Positions 7,565 through 18,540 of a DNA stretch of 64,000 nt are shown here, in pieces (position 1 is the first letter of the stretch; each line of letters starts with the position of its first letter). The notes beneath the pieces are model-generated. The model was not told the origin of the DNA, did no database searches, and saw nothing but the letters and a program-made list of their open reading frames with translations. Source of the stretch: Cryomorphaceae bacterium. Its GTDB lineage: Bacteria > Bacteroidota > Bacteroidia > Flavobacteriales > Schleiferiaceae. The DNA is taken from assembly GCA_024639785.1 (NCBI GenBank), contig JAHEGI010000002.1:155803-219802 (forward strand), written 5' to 3'. The translations under genes were made by a program, and so were the position numbers.

Positions 7565-9915
7565 GATAGTAGCTGCAATTTAGCAAACTTGAGGAGCAAT
7601 TTTTTCTCTCCAGCGTTATCAAATACAATAGTGGCTTTTCGCTCGGTGCCATCCCCGGTTAATTCGGTCACTTTCCCGATGCCAAATCGGTCATGAACCA
7701 CCCGCAATCCAACCGCTAAGTCCAAGTCTAAAGCGTGCTGGCTATTTCCAGAAGAGGCCGCTGCTTGCTGCAAGGGTTTTAAGGCAGTAGGTCGGCGAAA
7801 GCGGACTGGAGCAGGAGGGGGAGAGCTCGGTCGTTCCGCCGGCTTCGCAGGGCGAGCTGAGCTCCGCACACCGCTGCGCTGCCGCCCCGAAGGTACATCA
7901 AAGGCATCACGCAATTCTTGGGGTACAGAATAGCTCGGCTGAAACTCAGGAACATGGATTTCTAAGTGCGCCTCGTCCAATTCTTCCAGGAAGCGACTAG
8001 GTTCGCAGTCGATCAGTTTTCCCCAGCGATATCGGACATGGGCATAGGTCAAAAAGGCCCGCTTTTCTGCCCGGGTCAGCGCCACGTAAAATAGACGACG
8101 CTCCTCTTCCAAGTCCGACCTCGATCCCATGGACATCATAGAAGGAAATAAATTCTCCTCCATGCCGACCACAAAGACGGCGGGAAATTCCAAGCCCTTC
8201 GCCAAATGAATGGTCATGAGGTTCACTTTTGGGCGGTCATCGTCGTCGGGGCGATCAGCATCCGTCAAAAGGGCCACATCTTGCAAGAAGGCGCCTAAAC
8301 TGGGATCGCCATCTTCCACCTGCTGTTGTTGCTCCACAAAATCTTTTATCCCGTTCAGCAATTCTTGAACGTTTTCATAGCGGGAAATGCCTTCTGGTGT
8401 TTTGTCATCTGAGAGCATCTTAATCAAGCCGCTACTTCGGGCAATATGCTCTACGACATCAAAGGCATCCTTTTGCTCCGCAATGATTTGGTAGGACTTT
8501 ACGAGATCAATGAATGCCAAAAGTCGCTCCTGCGTAGGCTTGTTGATGTTGACATTCCATTCCCCGGCATGCGCTGCGGCATCCCAAAGACTCGCATTGC
8601 GCTCATTGGCAGCGATCGTCAAACGGGCAAGCGTCGTATCACCAATCCCCCGCGCAGGCAAGTTGATTACACGGCGAAACGCTTCCTCGTCCTTTGGATT
8701 GACCGTTAGGCGCACATACGCCATGAGATCTTTGACTTCTTTGCGCTGATAAAATGAAAGGCCGCCAAAAATCCGATACGGAATGTTCCTTCGACGGAAA
8801 GCATCTTCAAAAGCGCGTGATTGCGCATTCGTGCGGTACAAAATGGCAAACTGATCATGCGGCATGTGCTCGCGCATATTCAATTCCCATATCGTCTGGG
8901 CTACGTAATTGCCCTCATCGGCATCAGAAACACTTTTGTGGACCACAATGCGCTCGCCTTTTGGGTTTTCAGTCCAAACATTTTTCTCCAATTGATCTTG
9001 ATTGTGCTTGATGAGCGAATTTGCGGCCTCCACAATGCACTGACTGCTCCGGTAGTTTTGTTCCAATTTGAACAGCTTCGCGTCCGAATAATCTTTTTGG
9101 AAATTGAGAATGTTTCGAATATTGGCCCCGCGGAAGGCATAAATACTCTGTGCATCATCCCCCACCACACAGAGGTTCTCAAAGCGGGAGGCGAGGGCTT
9201 TGACAATCAGATATTGCGAGTGGTTCGTATCCTGGTACTCGTCCACCAAGATATACTTGAAGCGCTCTTGGTAGCGAGCGAGTGCCTCGGGAAACTTAAT
9301 AAAGAGCTCATTCGTTTTGAGGAGCAAGTCATCAAAGTCCATGGCCCCAGCGCGGAAGCACTTTTCCATGTAGGCGGCGTACAGTTCCCCTAGTTTGGGC
9401 ATCCGCGCCGAAGCATCCGCTTCCTGCAGGTCGGCGCGGCTTTGGTACGCTTTGGGGGTGATCAAATTGTTCTTATAGGATGAGATTCGGCCAGCGACCC
9501 CCTTCACTTTATAAATATCCTTATCCAAATCCCTCTCCTTGATCAGCCCTGCAATCACTTTTTGTGCGTCTTCGCTGTCGTAGATGGTATAATTGGAAGG
9601 GTAGCCCAGGCGATGGCCCTCAATCCGAAGGATGCGCGCGAAAACCGAGTGAAAGGTTCCCATCCATAAATTCTTGGCTTCTGTACCGCCCAAAAGCGCC
9701 TCAATACGCCCCTTCATTTCTCGAGCCGCCTTGTTGGTGAAGGTGAGGGAGAGGATGTTAAATGGATCGACGCCTTTCTCCATGAGGTAGGCAATTCGAT
9801 ACGTCAGTACCCGGGTCTTTCCTGACCCCGCACCAGCAATGACCATAACAGGACCCTCCGTCTGTTGGACAGCTTGCTGTTGGACCGAATTGAGGGCGGA
9901 TAAATAACTGGACAT
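7561..9915 (-). CDS. uvrD: UvrD/PcrA-type superfamily 1 DNA helicase
   Basis: 784 residues. All SF1A motifs are visible: Walker A AGAGSGKT (~27-34), Walker B VDEYQDT, motif III GDDAQSIYAFRGA, motif IV QNYRSS, motif V TIHLAKGLEF (here Leu where SxKGLE is common) and motif VI VALTRA. The C-terminal ~50 residues form the Tudor-like domain (VVHDRFGIGKV) that in PcrA contacts RNA polymerase. It acts 3'-5' in nucleotide-excision and mismatch repair and in clearing stalled complexes. First gene of the operon that continues into DUF4290 and murA; a TACCTTTG box lies 10 nt upstream. Confidence 0.95.
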   Translation of the reverse strand: MSSYLSALNSVQQQAVQQTEGPVMVIAGAGSGKTRVLTYRIAYLMEKGVDPFNILSLTFTNKAAREMKGRIEALLGGTEAKNLWMGTFHSVFARILRIEGHRLGYPSNYTIYDSEDAQKVIAGLIKERDLDKDIYKVKGVAGRISSYKNNLITPKAYQSRADLQEADASARMPKLGELYAAYMEKCFRAGAMDFDDLLLKTNELFIKFPEALARYQERFKYILVDEYQDTNHSQYLIVKALASRFENLCVVGDDAQSIYAFRGANIRNILNFQKDYSDAKLFKLEQNYRSSQCIVEAANSLIKHNQDQLEKNVWTENPKGERIVVHKSVSDADEGNYVAQTIWELNMREHMPHDQFAILYRTNAQSRAFEDAFRRRNIPYRIFGGLSFYQRKEVKDLMAYVRLTVNPKDEEAFRRVINLPARGIGDTTLARLTIAANERNASLWDAAAHAGEWNVNINKPTQERLLAFIDLVKSYQIIAEQKDAFDVVEHIARSSGLIKMLSDDKTPEGISRYENVQELLNGIKDFVEQQQQVEDGDPSLGAFLQDVALLTDADRPDDDDRPKVNLMTIHLAKGLEFPAVFVVGMEENLFPSMMSMGSRSDLEEERRLFYVALTRAEKRAFLTYAHVRYRWGKLIDCEPSRFLEELDEAHLEIHVPEFQPSYSVPQELRDAFDVPSGRQRSGVRSSARPAKPAERPSSPPPAPVRFRRPTALKPLQQAAASSGNSQHALDLDLAVGLRVVHDRFGIGKVTELTGDGTERKATIVFDNAGEKKLLLKFAKLQLLS

Positions 9916-9925
9916 GGAAGGGTTC

Positions 9926-9933
9926 CAAAGGTA
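9926..9933 (-). promoter_or_regulatory. Bacteroidota -7 box for uvrD (TACCTTTG)
   Basis: Exact match on the - strand to TAnnTTTG, ending 10 nt before the uvrD ATG, which predicts a leader of only a few nucleotides. Confidence 0.6.
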
Positions 9934-9985
9934 GCGTTTGGCGATGCGATGAAAAAGTTTGAAAACTGCAATAAAATCAGAATGA

Positions 9986-10012
9986 TTGGTAGGGAAAAAA
10001 GGTCTACATTTG
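9986..10012 (+). promoter_or_regulatory. Promoter of the ribosomal superoperon (TTG ... TACATTTG)
   Basis: A TACATTTG -7 box at 10005-10012 with a TTG at 9986-9988, 16 bases between them. The sequence continues GCAGTCC, the same initial stretch found at the rpsA promoter. The only good promoter seen ahead of the 30-gene block. Confidence 0.75.
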
Positions 10013-10016
10013 CAGT

Positions 10017-10033
10017 CCCCTAAAAACTAGGGG
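10017..10033 (+). promoter_or_regulatory. 5'-terminal hairpin in the rpsL leader
   Basis: CCCCTA / TAGGGG around a 5-base loop, starting about 5 nt after the -7 box, so it would form at the very 5' end of the superoperon mRNA. It may stabilise the transcript or act in leader control; there is no T-run, so not a terminator. Confidence 0.5.
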
Positions 10034-10075
10034 TGTATATTATTGTAGCGACGACAACCAACACAATTAACAAGA

Positions 10076-10456
10076 ATGCCTACCATTCAGCAGCTCGTCC
10101 GTAAGGGCCGAGTCAAATTAGAAAAGAAGAGCAAGTCAGCAGCGCTGGACTCTTGCCCTCAACGCCGCGGCGTGTGTACGCGGGTTTACACAACTACTCC
10201 TAAGAAGCCGAATTCCGCGATGCGTAAGGTTGCCCGTGTGCGCCTAACCAACGGGAATGAAGTCAACGCCTACATCGGCGGAGAAGGTCACAACCTTCAG
10301 GAACACTCCATCGTGCTTGTGCGCGGCGGCCGTGTGAAAGACTTGCCAGGTGTCCGTTACCACATCGTTCGTGGTGCCTTGGATACCGCCGGTGTGAATG
10401 GTCGCATGCAGCGCCGTTCGAAGTATGGTGCAAAACGACCCAAAGTCAAAAAATAA
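10076..10456 (+). CDS. rpsL: Ribosomal protein uS12
   Basis: 126 residues; decoding-centre protein of the 30S subunit. The [10 protein letters not shown] and GGRVKDLPG loops are intact; Lys43 and Lys88, whose substitution gives streptomycin resistance in E. coli, are the sensitive type, and Asp89 (the RimO methylthiolation position) is present. First gene of the merged str-S10-spc-alpha cluster; 63 nt of leader after the -7 box and no Shine-Dalgarno sequence. Confidence 0.99.
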   Translation: MPTIQQLVRKGRVKLEKKSKSAALDSCPQRRGVCTRVYTTTPKKPNSAMRKVARVRLTNGNEVNAYIGGEGHNLQEHSIVLVRGGRVKDLPGVRYHIVRGALDTAGVNGRMQRRSKYGAKRPKVKK

Positions 10457-10465
10457 TAGGAAACC

Positions 10466-10936
10466 ATGAGAAAGACGCGTGCTAAGAAGCGCCCCCTATT
10501 ACCGGATCCACGTTTCAACGATCCCTTGGTAACCCGCTTCGTGAACAATTTGATGTACGACGGCAAGAAGTCGACGGCCTATGCCATCTTCTACGAAGCA
10601 ATCGACCTCGTTTCTGAAAAGTCTGGCGAAGCCAACGGTTTAGAGCAGTGGAAGACGGCTTTGACCAATGTAATGCCTCATGTGGAAGTTCGTAGCCGCC
10701 GTGTAGGTGGTTCTACGTTCCAGATTCCTCAACAAATCCGCCCAGAGCGCAAAATCTCCATGGCGATGAAATGGATGATTGGATATGCGCGTGGTCGCAA
10801 TGAAAAGAGCATGGCTGCAAAGCTTGCTGGTGAAATCATGGCAGCTGCCAAGGAAGAAGGTGCTGCAGTGAAGAAGCGTATGGACGTTCACAAAATGGCT
10901 GAGGCGAACAAAGCCTTCTCACATTTCCGTTTCTAA
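10466..10936 (+). CDS. rpsG: Ribosomal protein uS7
   Basis: 156 residues, the usual length. Binds the 3' major domain of 16S rRNA and nucleates 30S head assembly; the conserved [14 protein letters not shown] beta-hairpin (~77-90) that reaches the E site is present. 9 nt after rpsL. In E. coli S7 represses the str operon; whether that holds here is not visible. Confidence 0.99.
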   Translation: MRKTRAKKRPLLPDPRFNDPLVTRFVNNLMYDGKKSTAYAIFYEAIDLVSEKSGEANGLEQWKTALTNVMPHVEVRSRRVGGSTFQIPQQIRPERKISMAMKWMIGYARGRNEKSMAAKLAGEIMAAAKEEGAAVKKRMDVHKMAEANKAFSHFRF

Positions 10937-10947
10937 AAAAAGATATC

Positions 10948-13077
10948 ATGTCTAAGCGCGATTTAAAATTCACACGAAACATTGGTATCATGGCCCACAT
11001 CGATGCGGGCAAAACGACTACCACTGAGCGTATTCTTTATTACACTGGAGTTAGCCACAAGATTGGTGAAGTTCACGACGGTGCTGCGACCATGGACTGG
11101 ATGGTTCAGGAGCAGGAGCGCGGAATCACCATTACCTCTGCGGCAACTACATGTTTCTGGCGCTTCCCTACCAACCAAGGTAAGGATGTGGCGAACACCC
11201 AAGAATACAAGATCAATATCATCGACACCCCTGGACACGTTGACTTTACGGTTGAAGTGGAGCGCTCACTGCGTGTATTGGACGGTGCCGTTGCATTGCT
11301 TTGCGCCGTAGGTGGCGTTCAGCCTCAGACGGAGACCGTATGGCGTCAAGCAACGAAGTACAACGTGCCTCGTATCGCTTTCGTCAACAAAATGGACCGT
11401 ACCGGCGCTGATTTCTTTAATGTAGTTCGCCAAATCGACGAGAAGTTGAAAGGCAACCCGATTCCTCTTCAAGTACCTATTGGTGCGGAGACAGAATTCC
11501 AAGGTGTTGTTGACTTGTTGGACAATGAAGCCATCATTTGGGACGATGCTACTCAGGGCATGACCTACAAAGTGATCGATATTCCTGCTGACCTGGTAGA
11601 CACCGTGGCAGAATACCGTGAAAAGTTGGTTGAGGCCGTAGCAGAATTCGATGATAACTTGTTGGAGAAGTTCTTTGACAATCCTGACAGCATCACGCGT
11701 GAGGAATTGGTTGATGCCATCCGCAAGGCGACCATCGCTCAAAAAATCACTCCAGTTCTTTGTGGCTCTGCCTTCAAGAACAAGGGAGTACAGACCATGT
11801 TGGATGCGGTGATGTCTTACATGCCTTCTCCAGTAGATGTGGAAGCCATCACAGGTACAAACCCTGACACTGAGCAAGAAGAAGTCCGCAAGCCTGACCC
11901 AGAAGAGCCGTTTTCGGCTTTGGCGTTCAAGATTGCTACAGATCCTTTCGTAGGTCGTTTGTGTTTCTTCCGCGTATACTCTGGAAAGATTGACGCCGGT
12001 TCGTACACCAAGAACATGCGTACGGGCAATAAGGAGCGTATTTCTCGCATCTTCCAAATGCACTCCAATAAGCAGAACCCCATCGAGATGATCGAGGCGG
12101 GCGACATTGGCGCAGGCGTTGGATTTAAGGACATCCGTACGGGTGACACCTTATGTGACGAAAAGCGTCCTATCGTATTGGAATCTATGAGCTTCCCCGA
12201 GCCTGTAATCGGTTTGGCAGTTGAGCCTAAGACCCAAGCAGACGTAGATAAGTTGGGTATGGCCTTGGCTAAGTTGGCTGAGGAGGATCCCACCTTCCGT
12301 GTACACACAGACGAAGAGACGGGCCAAACGGTTATCTCTGGTATGGGTGAATTGCACTTGGAAATCATCGTGGATCGCTTGAAGCGTGAGTTCAAGGTGG
12401 AGTGTAACCAGGGTGCACCTCAAGTTCAATACAAAGAGGCACTTACCCAGGCATACAATCACCGTGAGGTGTACAAGAAGCAAACAGGTGGTCGCGGTAA
12501 GTTCGCGGACATTGTCTTCAGCATCGGTCCTGCCGACGAAGACTTTACTGGTCAACTTCAGTTTGACAATCAGATCAAGGGTGGTAACATCCCTCGTGAA
12601 TTTGTCCCTGCGGTAGAAAAAGGCTTCAAGGATGCCATGAACAATGGTCCTTTGGCAGGATATGCCATTGACACCATGAAGGTGACCTTGACGGACGGTT
12701 CTTTCCACCCGGTGGATTCGGACTCCTTGTCTTTCGAATTGGCTGCAAAAATTGGCTTCCGTGAGGCAGGCAAGAAGGCACGTCCAGTGATTTTAGAGCC
12801 TATGATGAAGATGGAGGTCGTGATGCCTGAGTCTTCGATGGGTGACGTCGTCGGTGACTTGAACAAGCGCCGCGGTATCGTTGAAGGTATGGATACGAAG
12901 GACGGAGATTCTGTGGTTCGTGCCAAAGTGCCTTTGAGTGAAATGTTTGGATATGTAACCACTTTGCGTACGATCACTTCAGGTCGTGGTAGCTCCTCCA
13001 TGGAGTTTAGCCACTATGCTGAGACGCCTTCTAGCATTGCTGAAGCGGTGATCGAGAAAGTTAAGGGTAGCAAATAA
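10948..13077 (+). CDS. fusA: Elongation factor G
   Basis: 709 residues; translocase GTPase. G1 AHIDAGKT at 16-23, G2 region [11 protein letters not shown]3 DTPGHVDF, G4 NKMD, then domains II-V. It lies 11 nt after rpsG and is followed directly by rpsJ: tuf is absent from this str operon, as I recall for Bacteroidota. Codon use is that of a highly expressed gene. Confidence 0.98.
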   Translation: MSKRDLKFTRNIGIMAHIDAGKTTTTERILYYTGVSHKIGEVHDGAATMDWMVQEQERGITITSAATTCFWRFPTNQGKDVANTQEYKINIIDTPGHVDFTVEVERSLRVLDGAVALLCAVGGVQPQTETVWRQATKYNVPRIAFVNKMDRTGADFFNVVRQIDEKLKGNPIPLQVPIGAETEFQGVVDLLDNEAIIWDDATQGMTYKVIDIPADLVDTVAEYREKLVEAVAEFDDNLLEKFFDNPDSITREELVDAIRKATIAQKITPVLCGSAFKNKGVQTMLDAVMSYMPSPVDVEAITGTNPDTEQEEVRKPDPEEPFSALAFKIATDPFVGRLCFFRVYSGKIDAGSYTKNMRTGNKERISRIFQMHSNKQNPIEMIEAGDIGAGVGFKDIRTGDTLCDEKRPIVLESMSFPEPVIGLAVEPKTQADVDKLGMALAKLAEEDPTFRVHTDEETGQTVISGMGELHLEIIVDRLKREFKVECNQGAPQVQYKEALTQAYNHREVYKKQTGGRGKFADIVFSIGPADEDFTGQLQFDNQIKGGNIPREFVPAVEKGFKDAMNNGPLAGYAIDTMKVTLTDGSFHPVDSDSLSFELAAKIGFREAGKKARPVILEPMMKMEVVMPESSMGDVVGDLNKRRGIVEGMDTKDGDSVVRAKVPLSEMFGYVTTLRTITSGRGSSSMEFSHYAETPSSIAEAVIEKVKGSK

Positions 13078-13091
13078 GTCTTTTTCAAGTT

Positions 13092-13397
13092 ATGAGCCAG
13101 AAAATTCGCATCAAACTCAAGTCGTATGACCACATGCTCGTCGACAAGAGTGCAGAGAAAATCGTGAAAACAGTGAAGAGCACTGGGGCGGTTGTTAACG
13201 GTCCCATTCCCCTTCCTACGAACAAGCGTATCTACACGGTACTGCGTTCTCCACACGTAAACAAGAAAGCCCGTGAGCAGTTTGAGTTATCAAGCTACAA
13301 GCGTTTGTTGGACATCTACTCGTCTTCGAGCAAGACGATCGATGCCTTGATGAAGCTGGAACTTCCCAGCGGTGTTGAAGTAGAAATCAAAGTTTAA
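13092..13397 (+). CDS. rpsJ: Ribosomal protein uS10
   Basis: 101 residues, normal size ([14 protein letters not shown] start). 30S head protein and binding partner of NusB in antitermination complexes. Starts the S10 part of the cluster, 14 nt after fusA with no promoter-like break. Confidence 0.99.
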   Translation: MSQKIRIKLKSYDHMLVDKSAEKIVKTVKSTGAVVNGPIPLPTNKRIYTVLRSPHVNKKAREQFELSSYKRLLDIYSSSSKTIDALMKLELPSGVEVEIKV

Positions 13398-13415
13398 TCA
13401 ATTCCAATTGAAATC

Positions 13416-14030
13416 ATGCCTGGACTAATTGGCAAGAAAATCGGAATGACCAGCATCTTCGACGCGGATGGTAAAAACCAGCCGTGTACGGTCATCGAAT
13501 TGGGACCCTGTGTGGTTACCCAATTGAAAACAGAAGATGTCGATGGTTACGCAGCCGTGCAGATCGGATTTGGGGATCAAAAGAACCCTGTCCAAGCTGC
13601 CGCCGGCCATGCCAACAAGGCGAATACCACCGCCAAGAAGAAATATGTCGAATTCAAAGATTTCGCTGAAGGCGCAGTAAGCCTTGGAGATGTCTTGACG
13701 GTCGAGATGTTTGAAGAAGGTGAGTTCGTGGATATCGTTGGAACGACAAAAGGTAAGGGCTTCCAAGGGGTTGTTCGTCGCCACGGCTTCGCTGGGGTAG
13801 GACAAAGCACCCACGGTCAGCACAACCGTCTCCGCGCACCAGGTTCTATCGGTGCTGGTTCAGATCCCTCACGTGTATTCAAAGGCACCCGCATGGGTGG
13901 CCGAATGGGTGTAGATCGTGTGAAGATCCAGAACCTTCAAGTTTTGAAAATTGACACAGAGCAGAATTTGCTAGTGGTGAAGGGGTCAGTCCCCGGAGCA
14001 AAGCAGTCGCTCGTAATTGTTGAGAAATAA
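13416..14030 (+). CDS. rplC: Ribosomal protein uL3
   Basis: 204 residues. Early-assembly 50S protein; the loop approaching the peptidyl-transferase centre ([18 protein letters not shown], ~129-146) contains the Gln that PrmB methylates in other bacteria. Start [11 protein letters not shown] is canonical. Stop overlaps the rplD start by 1 base (TAATG). Confidence 0.99.
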   Translation: MPGLIGKKIGMTSIFDADGKNQPCTVIELGPCVVTQLKTEDVDGYAAVQIGFGDQKNPVQAAAGHANKANTTAKKKYVEFKDFAEGAVSLGDVLTVEMFEEGEFVDIVGTTKGKGFQGVVRRHGFAGVGQSTHGQHNRLRAPGSIGAGSDPSRVFKGTRMGGRMGVDRVKIQNLQVLKIDTEQNLLVVKGSVPGAKQSLVIVEK

Positions 14031-14662
14031 TGGAATTGCGCATTGTCAATCAACTGGGTGAAGACACAGGTCGCAAGGCGATCCTGAGTGATGACGTTTT
14101 CGGCATCGAGCCCAATGAGCACGCCATGTATTTGGACGTGAAGCAGTACTTGGCCAATCAGCGTCAGGGTACACACAAGGCGAAGGAGCGTGCCGAGATT
14201 TCTCGCACGACCAAGAAGCTTCACAAGCAGAAAGGTACCGGTGGCGCACGTCACGGTAGCATGAAGTCGCCTTTGTATCGTGGTGGTGGTCGTGTCTTTG
14301 GACCGGTTCCTCACGAATATGGCTTCAAACTAAATAAAAAGTTAAAGACTTTAGCCCGTAAATCAGCCTTCTCATCCTTGTTAAAGGAGGAGCAAGTGAT
14401 TGTGGTTGAGAACCTTAGCTTCGAAGCACCAAAGACTAAGCAGTACCTCCAGGTATTGCAGGCCCTGGGGCTCAGCGGAAAGAAATCCACTGTAGTGTTG
14501 GCTGAGGCAGATAAAAATGTATATTTGTCCTCCCGCAATTTTGAGGGGTCAAATGTTGTAACTGCTTCAGAACTAAATACTTATTCAATTTTGAACGGTG
14601 GCACGTTGATCCTGACAGAGGGCTCAATTGAGAAAATTCAAACGGCATTAACTACGAAATAA
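14030..14662 (+). CDS. rplD: Ribosomal protein uL4
   Basis: 210 residues. Lines the exit tunnel with its basic loop (KLHKQKGTGGARHGS, ~64-78). In E. coli it is also the autogenous regulator of the S10 operon; no comparable leader is seen here. Coupled to both neighbours by 1-base overlaps. The second half is richer in A/T codons than neighbouring genes. Confidence 0.99.
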   Translation: MELRIVNQLGEDTGRKAILSDDVFGIEPNEHAMYLDVKQYLANQRQGTHKAKERAEISRTTKKLHKQKGTGGARHGSMKSPLYRGGGRVFGPVPHEYGFKLNKKLKTLARKSAFSSLLKEEQVIVVENLSFEAPKTKQYLQVLQALGLSGKKSTVVLAEADKNVYLSSRNFEGSNVVTASELNTYSILNGGTLILTEGSIEKIQTALTTK

Positions 14663-14955
14663 TGGAAAGCATTCTGATTCGTCCCGTCATCACGGAGAAG
14701 GCCTCAGCCAGCGCTGAGGAGCGGAATCGCTACACCTTCGTCGTAGATAAGAAAGCCAATAAGGTTGAAATTAAAAAGGCCGTAGAGGCTGCGTACAACG
14801 TGAACGTGGAAAACGTTCGCACCATTATCGTTCCTGCTAAGCACATTGTGCGTTACACGAAAGCAGGCATGTTGGAAGGCAAGAAGTCTTCTTTCAAAAA
14901 GGCGATTGTGGATGTGCGTTCTGGTGAATCCATCGACATCTACGGTAATCTCTAA
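14662..14955 (+). CDS. rplW: Ribosomal protein uL23
   Basis: 97 residues ([15 protein letters not shown]). Sits at the tunnel exit and is the docking site for trigger factor and SRP. Overlaps the rplD stop by 1 base; 5 nt before rplB. Confidence 0.99.
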   Translation: MESILIRPVITEKASASAEERNRYTFVVDKKANKVEIKKAVEAAYNVNVENVRTIIVPAKHIVRYTKAGMLEGKKSSFKKAIVDVRSGESIDIYGNL

Positions 14956-14960
14956 GCATC

Positions 14961-15785
14961 ATGGGCGTACGTAAACTAAAAGCAATCACTCCGGGTCAGC
15001 GTTTTCGCTCCGTGAATGATTATGCTGCGATCACAGCCACAGCTCCTGAGAAGTCTTTGACGGCTCCTAAGAAGCGCAGCGGCGGTCGCAACAACACGGG
15101 TAAAATGACCATGCGATACATGGGTGGCGGTGCAAAGCAGCGCTATCGTATTGTGGATTTCAAGCGTGAAAAGTTTGGCATCCCCGCAACGGTTAAAACA
15201 ATTGAATACGATCCCAACCGTTCTGCATTCATCGCTTTGGTGGTGTACGCAGATGGTGAGAAGCGTTATATCATTGCTCCGAATGGCCTGAAGGTGGATC
15301 AAACCATCGTTTCAGGAACAGGATCAGCTCCAGAAGTAGGAAACTGCATGAAGTTGTCTGAACTTCCATTGGGTACCATCATCCACAACATTGAACTTCG
15401 CCCAGGTCAGGGTGGCATTATCGCACGCTCTGCGGGTGCTTTTGCTCAGTTGGCTGCACGTGACGGAAAGTATGCCACCTTGAAGATGCCTTCAGGGGAG
15501 ACGCGTATGATTCTTGTGGAATGCATGGCAACGGTAGGCGTTGTATCGAACAGCGACCACCAGCAGGTGGAAAGCGGTAAGGCCGGACGTAGCCGTTGGT
15601 TAGGTCGTCGTCCCCGCACGCGTGGTGTAGCTATGAACCCGGTCGATCACCCAATGGGTGGTGGTGAAGGTCGTTCATCAGGTGGACACCCACGTTCACG
15701 CAATGGAATTCCTGCGAAGGGATACAAGACGCGTACGCCGAAGAAGGCAAGCAACCGCTACATCATTGAAAAACGCAAGAAATAA
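14961..15785 (+). CDS. rplB: Ribosomal protein uL2
   Basis: 274 residues. Essential for subunit joining and peptidyl transfer; the C-terminal [15 protein letters not shown] motif with its conserved His is intact (~223-237). Normal length; 3 nt before rpsS. Confidence 0.99.
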   Translation: MGVRKLKAITPGQRFRSVNDYAAITATAPEKSLTAPKKRSGGRNNTGKMTMRYMGGGAKQRYRIVDFKREKFGIPATVKTIEYDPNRSAFIALVVYADGEKRYIIAPNGLKVDQTIVSGTGSAPEVGNCMKLSELPLGTIIHNIELRPGQGGIIARSAGAFAQLAARDGKYATLKMPSGETRMILVECMATVGVVSNSDHQQVESGKAGRSRWLGRRPRTRGVAMNPVDHPMGGGEGRSSGGHPRSRNGIPAKGYKTRTPKKASNRYIIEKRKK

Positions 15786-15788
15786 GCG

Positions 15789-16067
15789 ATGGCACGTTCA
15801 CTAAAAAAAGGACCCTACATCCATTACAAGCTTGAGAAGCGTGTCATGGAGAATGTAGAAGCTGGCAAGAAGACTGTGGTAAAGACCTGGTCTCGCGCTT
15901 CCATGATCAGCCCCGATTTCGTCGGACAAACTATCGCCGTACATAACGGTAAGACATTTATTCCTGTTTTCGTAACAGAGAATATGGTCGGCCACAAGCT
16001 CGGTGAATTCGCCCCAACACGAACATTCCGCGGTCACGCTGGAAAGAAGGATAAGGGTAAACGATAA
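15789..16067 (+). CDS. rpsS: Ribosomal protein uS19
   Basis: 92 residues ([11 protein letters not shown]). Head protein next to S13, contacting the A-site tRNA through its C-terminal tail ([12 protein letters not shown]). Standard in size and position between L2 and L22. Confidence 0.99.
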   Translation: MARSLKKGPYIHYKLEKRVMENVEAGKKTVVKTWSRASMISPDFVGQTIAVHNGKTFIPVFVTENMVGHKLGEFAPTRTFRGHAGKKDKGKR

Positions 16068-16073
16068 GAAGCC

Positions 16074-16505
16074 ATGGGAAAACGTAAACATCTATCGGCA
16101 GAAGCTATGAAAGAAGCCCGCAAGAGCGTGGCCATGGCTAAATTGAATAACTGCCCCACTTCTCCACGTAAAATGCGCCTTGTGGCGGACATGGTTCGTG
16201 GTATGGAAGTGTCCAAAGCTCTCTATGTGTTGAAGCACAGCGGCAAGGAAGCATCGATCCGTTTGGAGAAATTGCTCCTTTCTGCGCTCAGCAACTGGCA
16301 ATCCAAAAACGAAGGCGCTTCTATGGACGAAGCGAACTTGATTGTTCAAACGATCAACGTAGATGGCGGCCGCATGTTGAAGCGTGTTCAGCCGGCTCCT
16401 CAAGGACGTGCTCACCGTGTGCGCAAGCGTTCAAACCACGTAACACTGGTGGTAGGCGAAGCACATGTAGCTCCTGAAGTAACCGAAGTAAACGAAGCTA
16501 AATAA
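16074..16505 (+). CDS. rplV: Ribosomal protein uL22
   Basis: 143 residues, ~30 more than E. coli because of N- and C-terminal additions (acidic end EVTEVNEAK). The tunnel-lining hairpin is seen as [19 protein letters not shown] (~103-121). Overlaps the rpsC start by 1 base. Confidence 0.98.
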   Translation: MGKRKHLSAEAMKEARKSVAMAKLNNCPTSPRKMRLVADMVRGMEVSKALYVLKHSGKEASIRLEKLLLSALSNWQSKNEGASMDEANLIVQTINVDGGRMLKRVQPAPQGRAHRVRKRSNHVTLVVGEAHVAPEVTEVNEAK

Positions 16506-17245
16506 TGGGACAAAAAGCAAATCCTATCGGCAATCGCCTCGGTTTCATCCGCGGTTGGGACTCTCAGTGGTACGGTGGCCGTAACTACGGTGACAAAATC
16601 GCTGAAGATGCAGCTATTCGTAAATACCTCTACGCACGTCTTTCACGTGCGAACGTATCTCGCATCATCATTGAGCGTACGCTTAAGTTGGTAACGGTTA
16701 CGATCGCTACGGCTCGTCCAGGTGTGATCATCGGTAAAGGCGGTACAGAAGTAGACAAGCTTCGTGAGGAGCTCAAGAAGTTGACTAAGAAAGACGTTCA
16801 AATCAACATCCACGAAATCAAGCGTCCTGAGTTGGATGCGAAGTTGGTGGCTGATTCAATTGCACGTCAAATCGAAGGTCGTATCTCTTTCCGCCGCGCC
16901 GTGAAAATGTCCATGGGTTCTACCATGCGCATGGGTGCTGAAGGAATTAAAGTCCAGTTGAGCGGTCGATTGAACGGAGCGGAGATCGCGCGTTCTGAGA
17001 AGTTCAAAGAAGGACGTACTCCCCTCCACACATTCCGTGCGGACATCGATTACCATATCTCTGAAGCGCATACGACCTATGGCCGTATCGGTATCAAAGT
17101 TTGGATCATGAAGGGAGAAGTTTACGGCAAGCGTGACTTGACCAATGTTTTGGGTGCATCAAAGCGTCCAAATGCTACTGGCCCTGGTGCAGGTGCACCT
17201 GGTCGTGGTCCAGCTCGTCGCCGTCCTAACAATCGCAAAGCCTAA
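16505..17245 (+). CDS. rpsC: Ribosomal protein uS3
   Basis: 246 residues. Type II KH domain with VIIGKGG (~76-82) and a C-terminal S3 domain; forms the mRNA entry helicase with S4 and S5. The tail (~218-246) is a Gly/Pro/Arg-rich extension likely to be disordered. Confidence 0.99.
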   Translation: MGQKANPIGNRLGFIRGWDSQWYGGRNYGDKIAEDAAIRKYLYARLSRANVSRIIIERTLKLVTVTIATARPGVIIGKGGTEVDKLREELKKLTKKDVQINIHEIKRPELDAKLVADSIARQIEGRISFRRAVKMSMGSTMRMGAEGIKVQLSGRLNGAEIARSEKFKEGRTPLHTFRADIDYHISEAHTTYGRIGIKVWIMKGEVYGKRDLTNVLGASKRPNATGPGAGAPGRGPARRRPNNRKA

Positions 17246-17259
17246 TTCGGAGTTAGATC

Positions 17260-17682
17260 ATGTTACAGCCGAAAAGAACCAAATACCGCAAGACTTTTAA
17301 AGGTAAAATGAAGGGCGTAGCCCAACGTGGTGCCACACTAGCTTTCGGTTCCTATGGCATCAAATCTCTCGAAGAGGTTTGGATGACCGCTCGCCAAATT
17401 GAAGCCGCTCGTATTGCCGCTACACGTTACATGAAGCGTGAGGGCCAGTTGTGGATCCGTGTGTTCCCAGACAAGCCTATCACGAAGAAGCCGTTGGAAG
17501 TACGTATGGGTAAGGGTAAAGGTGGTGTAGAATACTACGCAGCCGTAATTCGCCCAGGCCGCATGTTGTTTGAATTAGATGGAGTACCCGAGGATATCGC
17601 GGTAGAAGCATTGCGCCTCGCTGCGCAGAAGCTACCTGTGAAGACAAAGTTGGTTACCCGTCGTGATTTGGTAAAAGCCTAA
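17260..17682 (+). CDS. rplP: Ribosomal protein uL16
   Basis: 140 residues ([16 protein letters not shown]). Organises the A-site tRNA elbow region of the 50S; the conserved [15 protein letters not shown] stretch (~82-96) is present. 12 nt before rpmC. Confidence 0.99.
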   Translation: MLQPKRTKYRKTFKGKMKGVAQRGATLAFGSYGIKSLEEVWMTARQIEAARIAATRYMKREGQLWIRVFPDKPITKKPLEVRMGKGKGGVEYYAAVIRPGRMLFELDGVPEDIAVEALRLAAQKLPVKTKLVTRRDLVKA

Positions 17683-17694
17683 TTCCTGAGCGCC

Positions 17695-17886
17695 ATGAAA
17701 ATGAAAGAAATTCAAAACCTGTCTCAGGAAGAATTGATGAACCAATTGACATCTGTCAAGAAGGAATTGGCTGATATGCAGCGCAAGCACCGCATCAGCC
17801 CTATGGAGAACCCTATGGTGATCCAGGCAACGCGCAAAGTCGTGGCACGCTTGTCCACGGAAGTCACTAACCGTCAAGGCAAATAA
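17695..17886 (+). CDS. rpmC: Ribosomal protein uL29
   Basis: 63 residues, two long helices (IQNLSQEELMNQL..., KHRISPMENP). Exit-tunnel rim protein next to L23. Confidence 0.98.
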   Translation: MKMKEIQNLSQEELMNQLTSVKKELADMQRKHRISPMENPMVIQATRKVVARLSTEVTNRQGK

Positions 17887-17895
17887 TTGAGGTCG

Positions 17896-18156
17896 ATGGA
17901 AAATCAACGCAACCTCCGCAAAGAGCGAACTGGTGTAGTCACTAGTTCAGCAATGGACAAAACGGTCACTGTGAGCGTTTCTCGTCGTGTGAAGCACGCC
18001 AAGTATGGCAAATTCATCACATTTTCGAAGAAGTTTCACGCCCATGATGAGACCAACGATTGCAACAAAGGCGACACCGTTCGCATCATGGAGACTCGTC
18101 CCATGAGCAAAACCAAAGTTTGGCGCGTCGTAGAAATTATCGAAAGAGCTAAGTAA
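17896..18156 (+). CDS. rpsQ: Ribosomal protein uS17
   Basis: 86 residues from the ATG at 17896; an in-frame TTG nine bases earlier is less likely. OB fold with the family core [16 protein letters not shown]. Primary 16S rRNA 5'-domain binder. Confidence 0.98.
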   Translation: MENQRNLRKERTGVVTSSAMDKTVTVSVSRRVKHAKYGKFITFSKKFHAHDETNDCNKGDTVRIMETRPMSKTKVWRVVEIIERAK

Positions 18157-18158
18157 AG

Positions 18159-18527
18159 ATGTTACAAACAGAATCACGTCTCCGCGTTGCGGACAATACG
18201 GGTGCCAAAGAGGTTTTGGTCATTCGTGTATTGGGTGGTACACGCCGTCGATATGCCTCCGTGGGCGACAAAATTGTCGTAACCATCAAGGAAGCAGCGC
18301 CTGCGGGTACAGCAAAGAAGGGCACCGTCTCTAAAGCGGTTGTCGTTCGTACCAAGAAAGAAGTACGCCGTCCTGACGGTTCCTACATCCGCTTTGATGA
18401 CAACGCTTGTGTGTTGCTCGGTGCAAACGGCGAAATGCGCGGCACGCGTGTTTTTGGCCCAGTAGCTCGTGAGTTGCGTGACAAGCAGTACATGAAGATT
18501 GTTTCCTTGGCACCTGAAGTGCTTTAA
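18159..18527 (+). CDS. rplN: Ribosomal protein uL14
   Basis: 122 residues ([18 protein letters not shown]). Forms intersubunit bridges and the RsfS site. Begins the spc part of the cluster with only 2 nt after rpsQ, so there is no operon break. Confidence 0.99.
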   Translation: MLQTESRLRVADNTGAKEVLVIRVLGGTRRRYASVGDKIVVTIKEAAPAGTAKKGTVSKAVVVRTKKEVRRPDGSYIRFDDNACVLLGANGEMRGTRVFGPVARELRDKQYMKIVSLAPEVL

Positions 18528-18540
18528 GAATCTGAATACA

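Noticed and set aside
11266-12063. 265-codon open frame on the - strand
   Set aside because: Inside fusA on the other strand; EF-G is unambiguous and the frame has no recognisable protein features.
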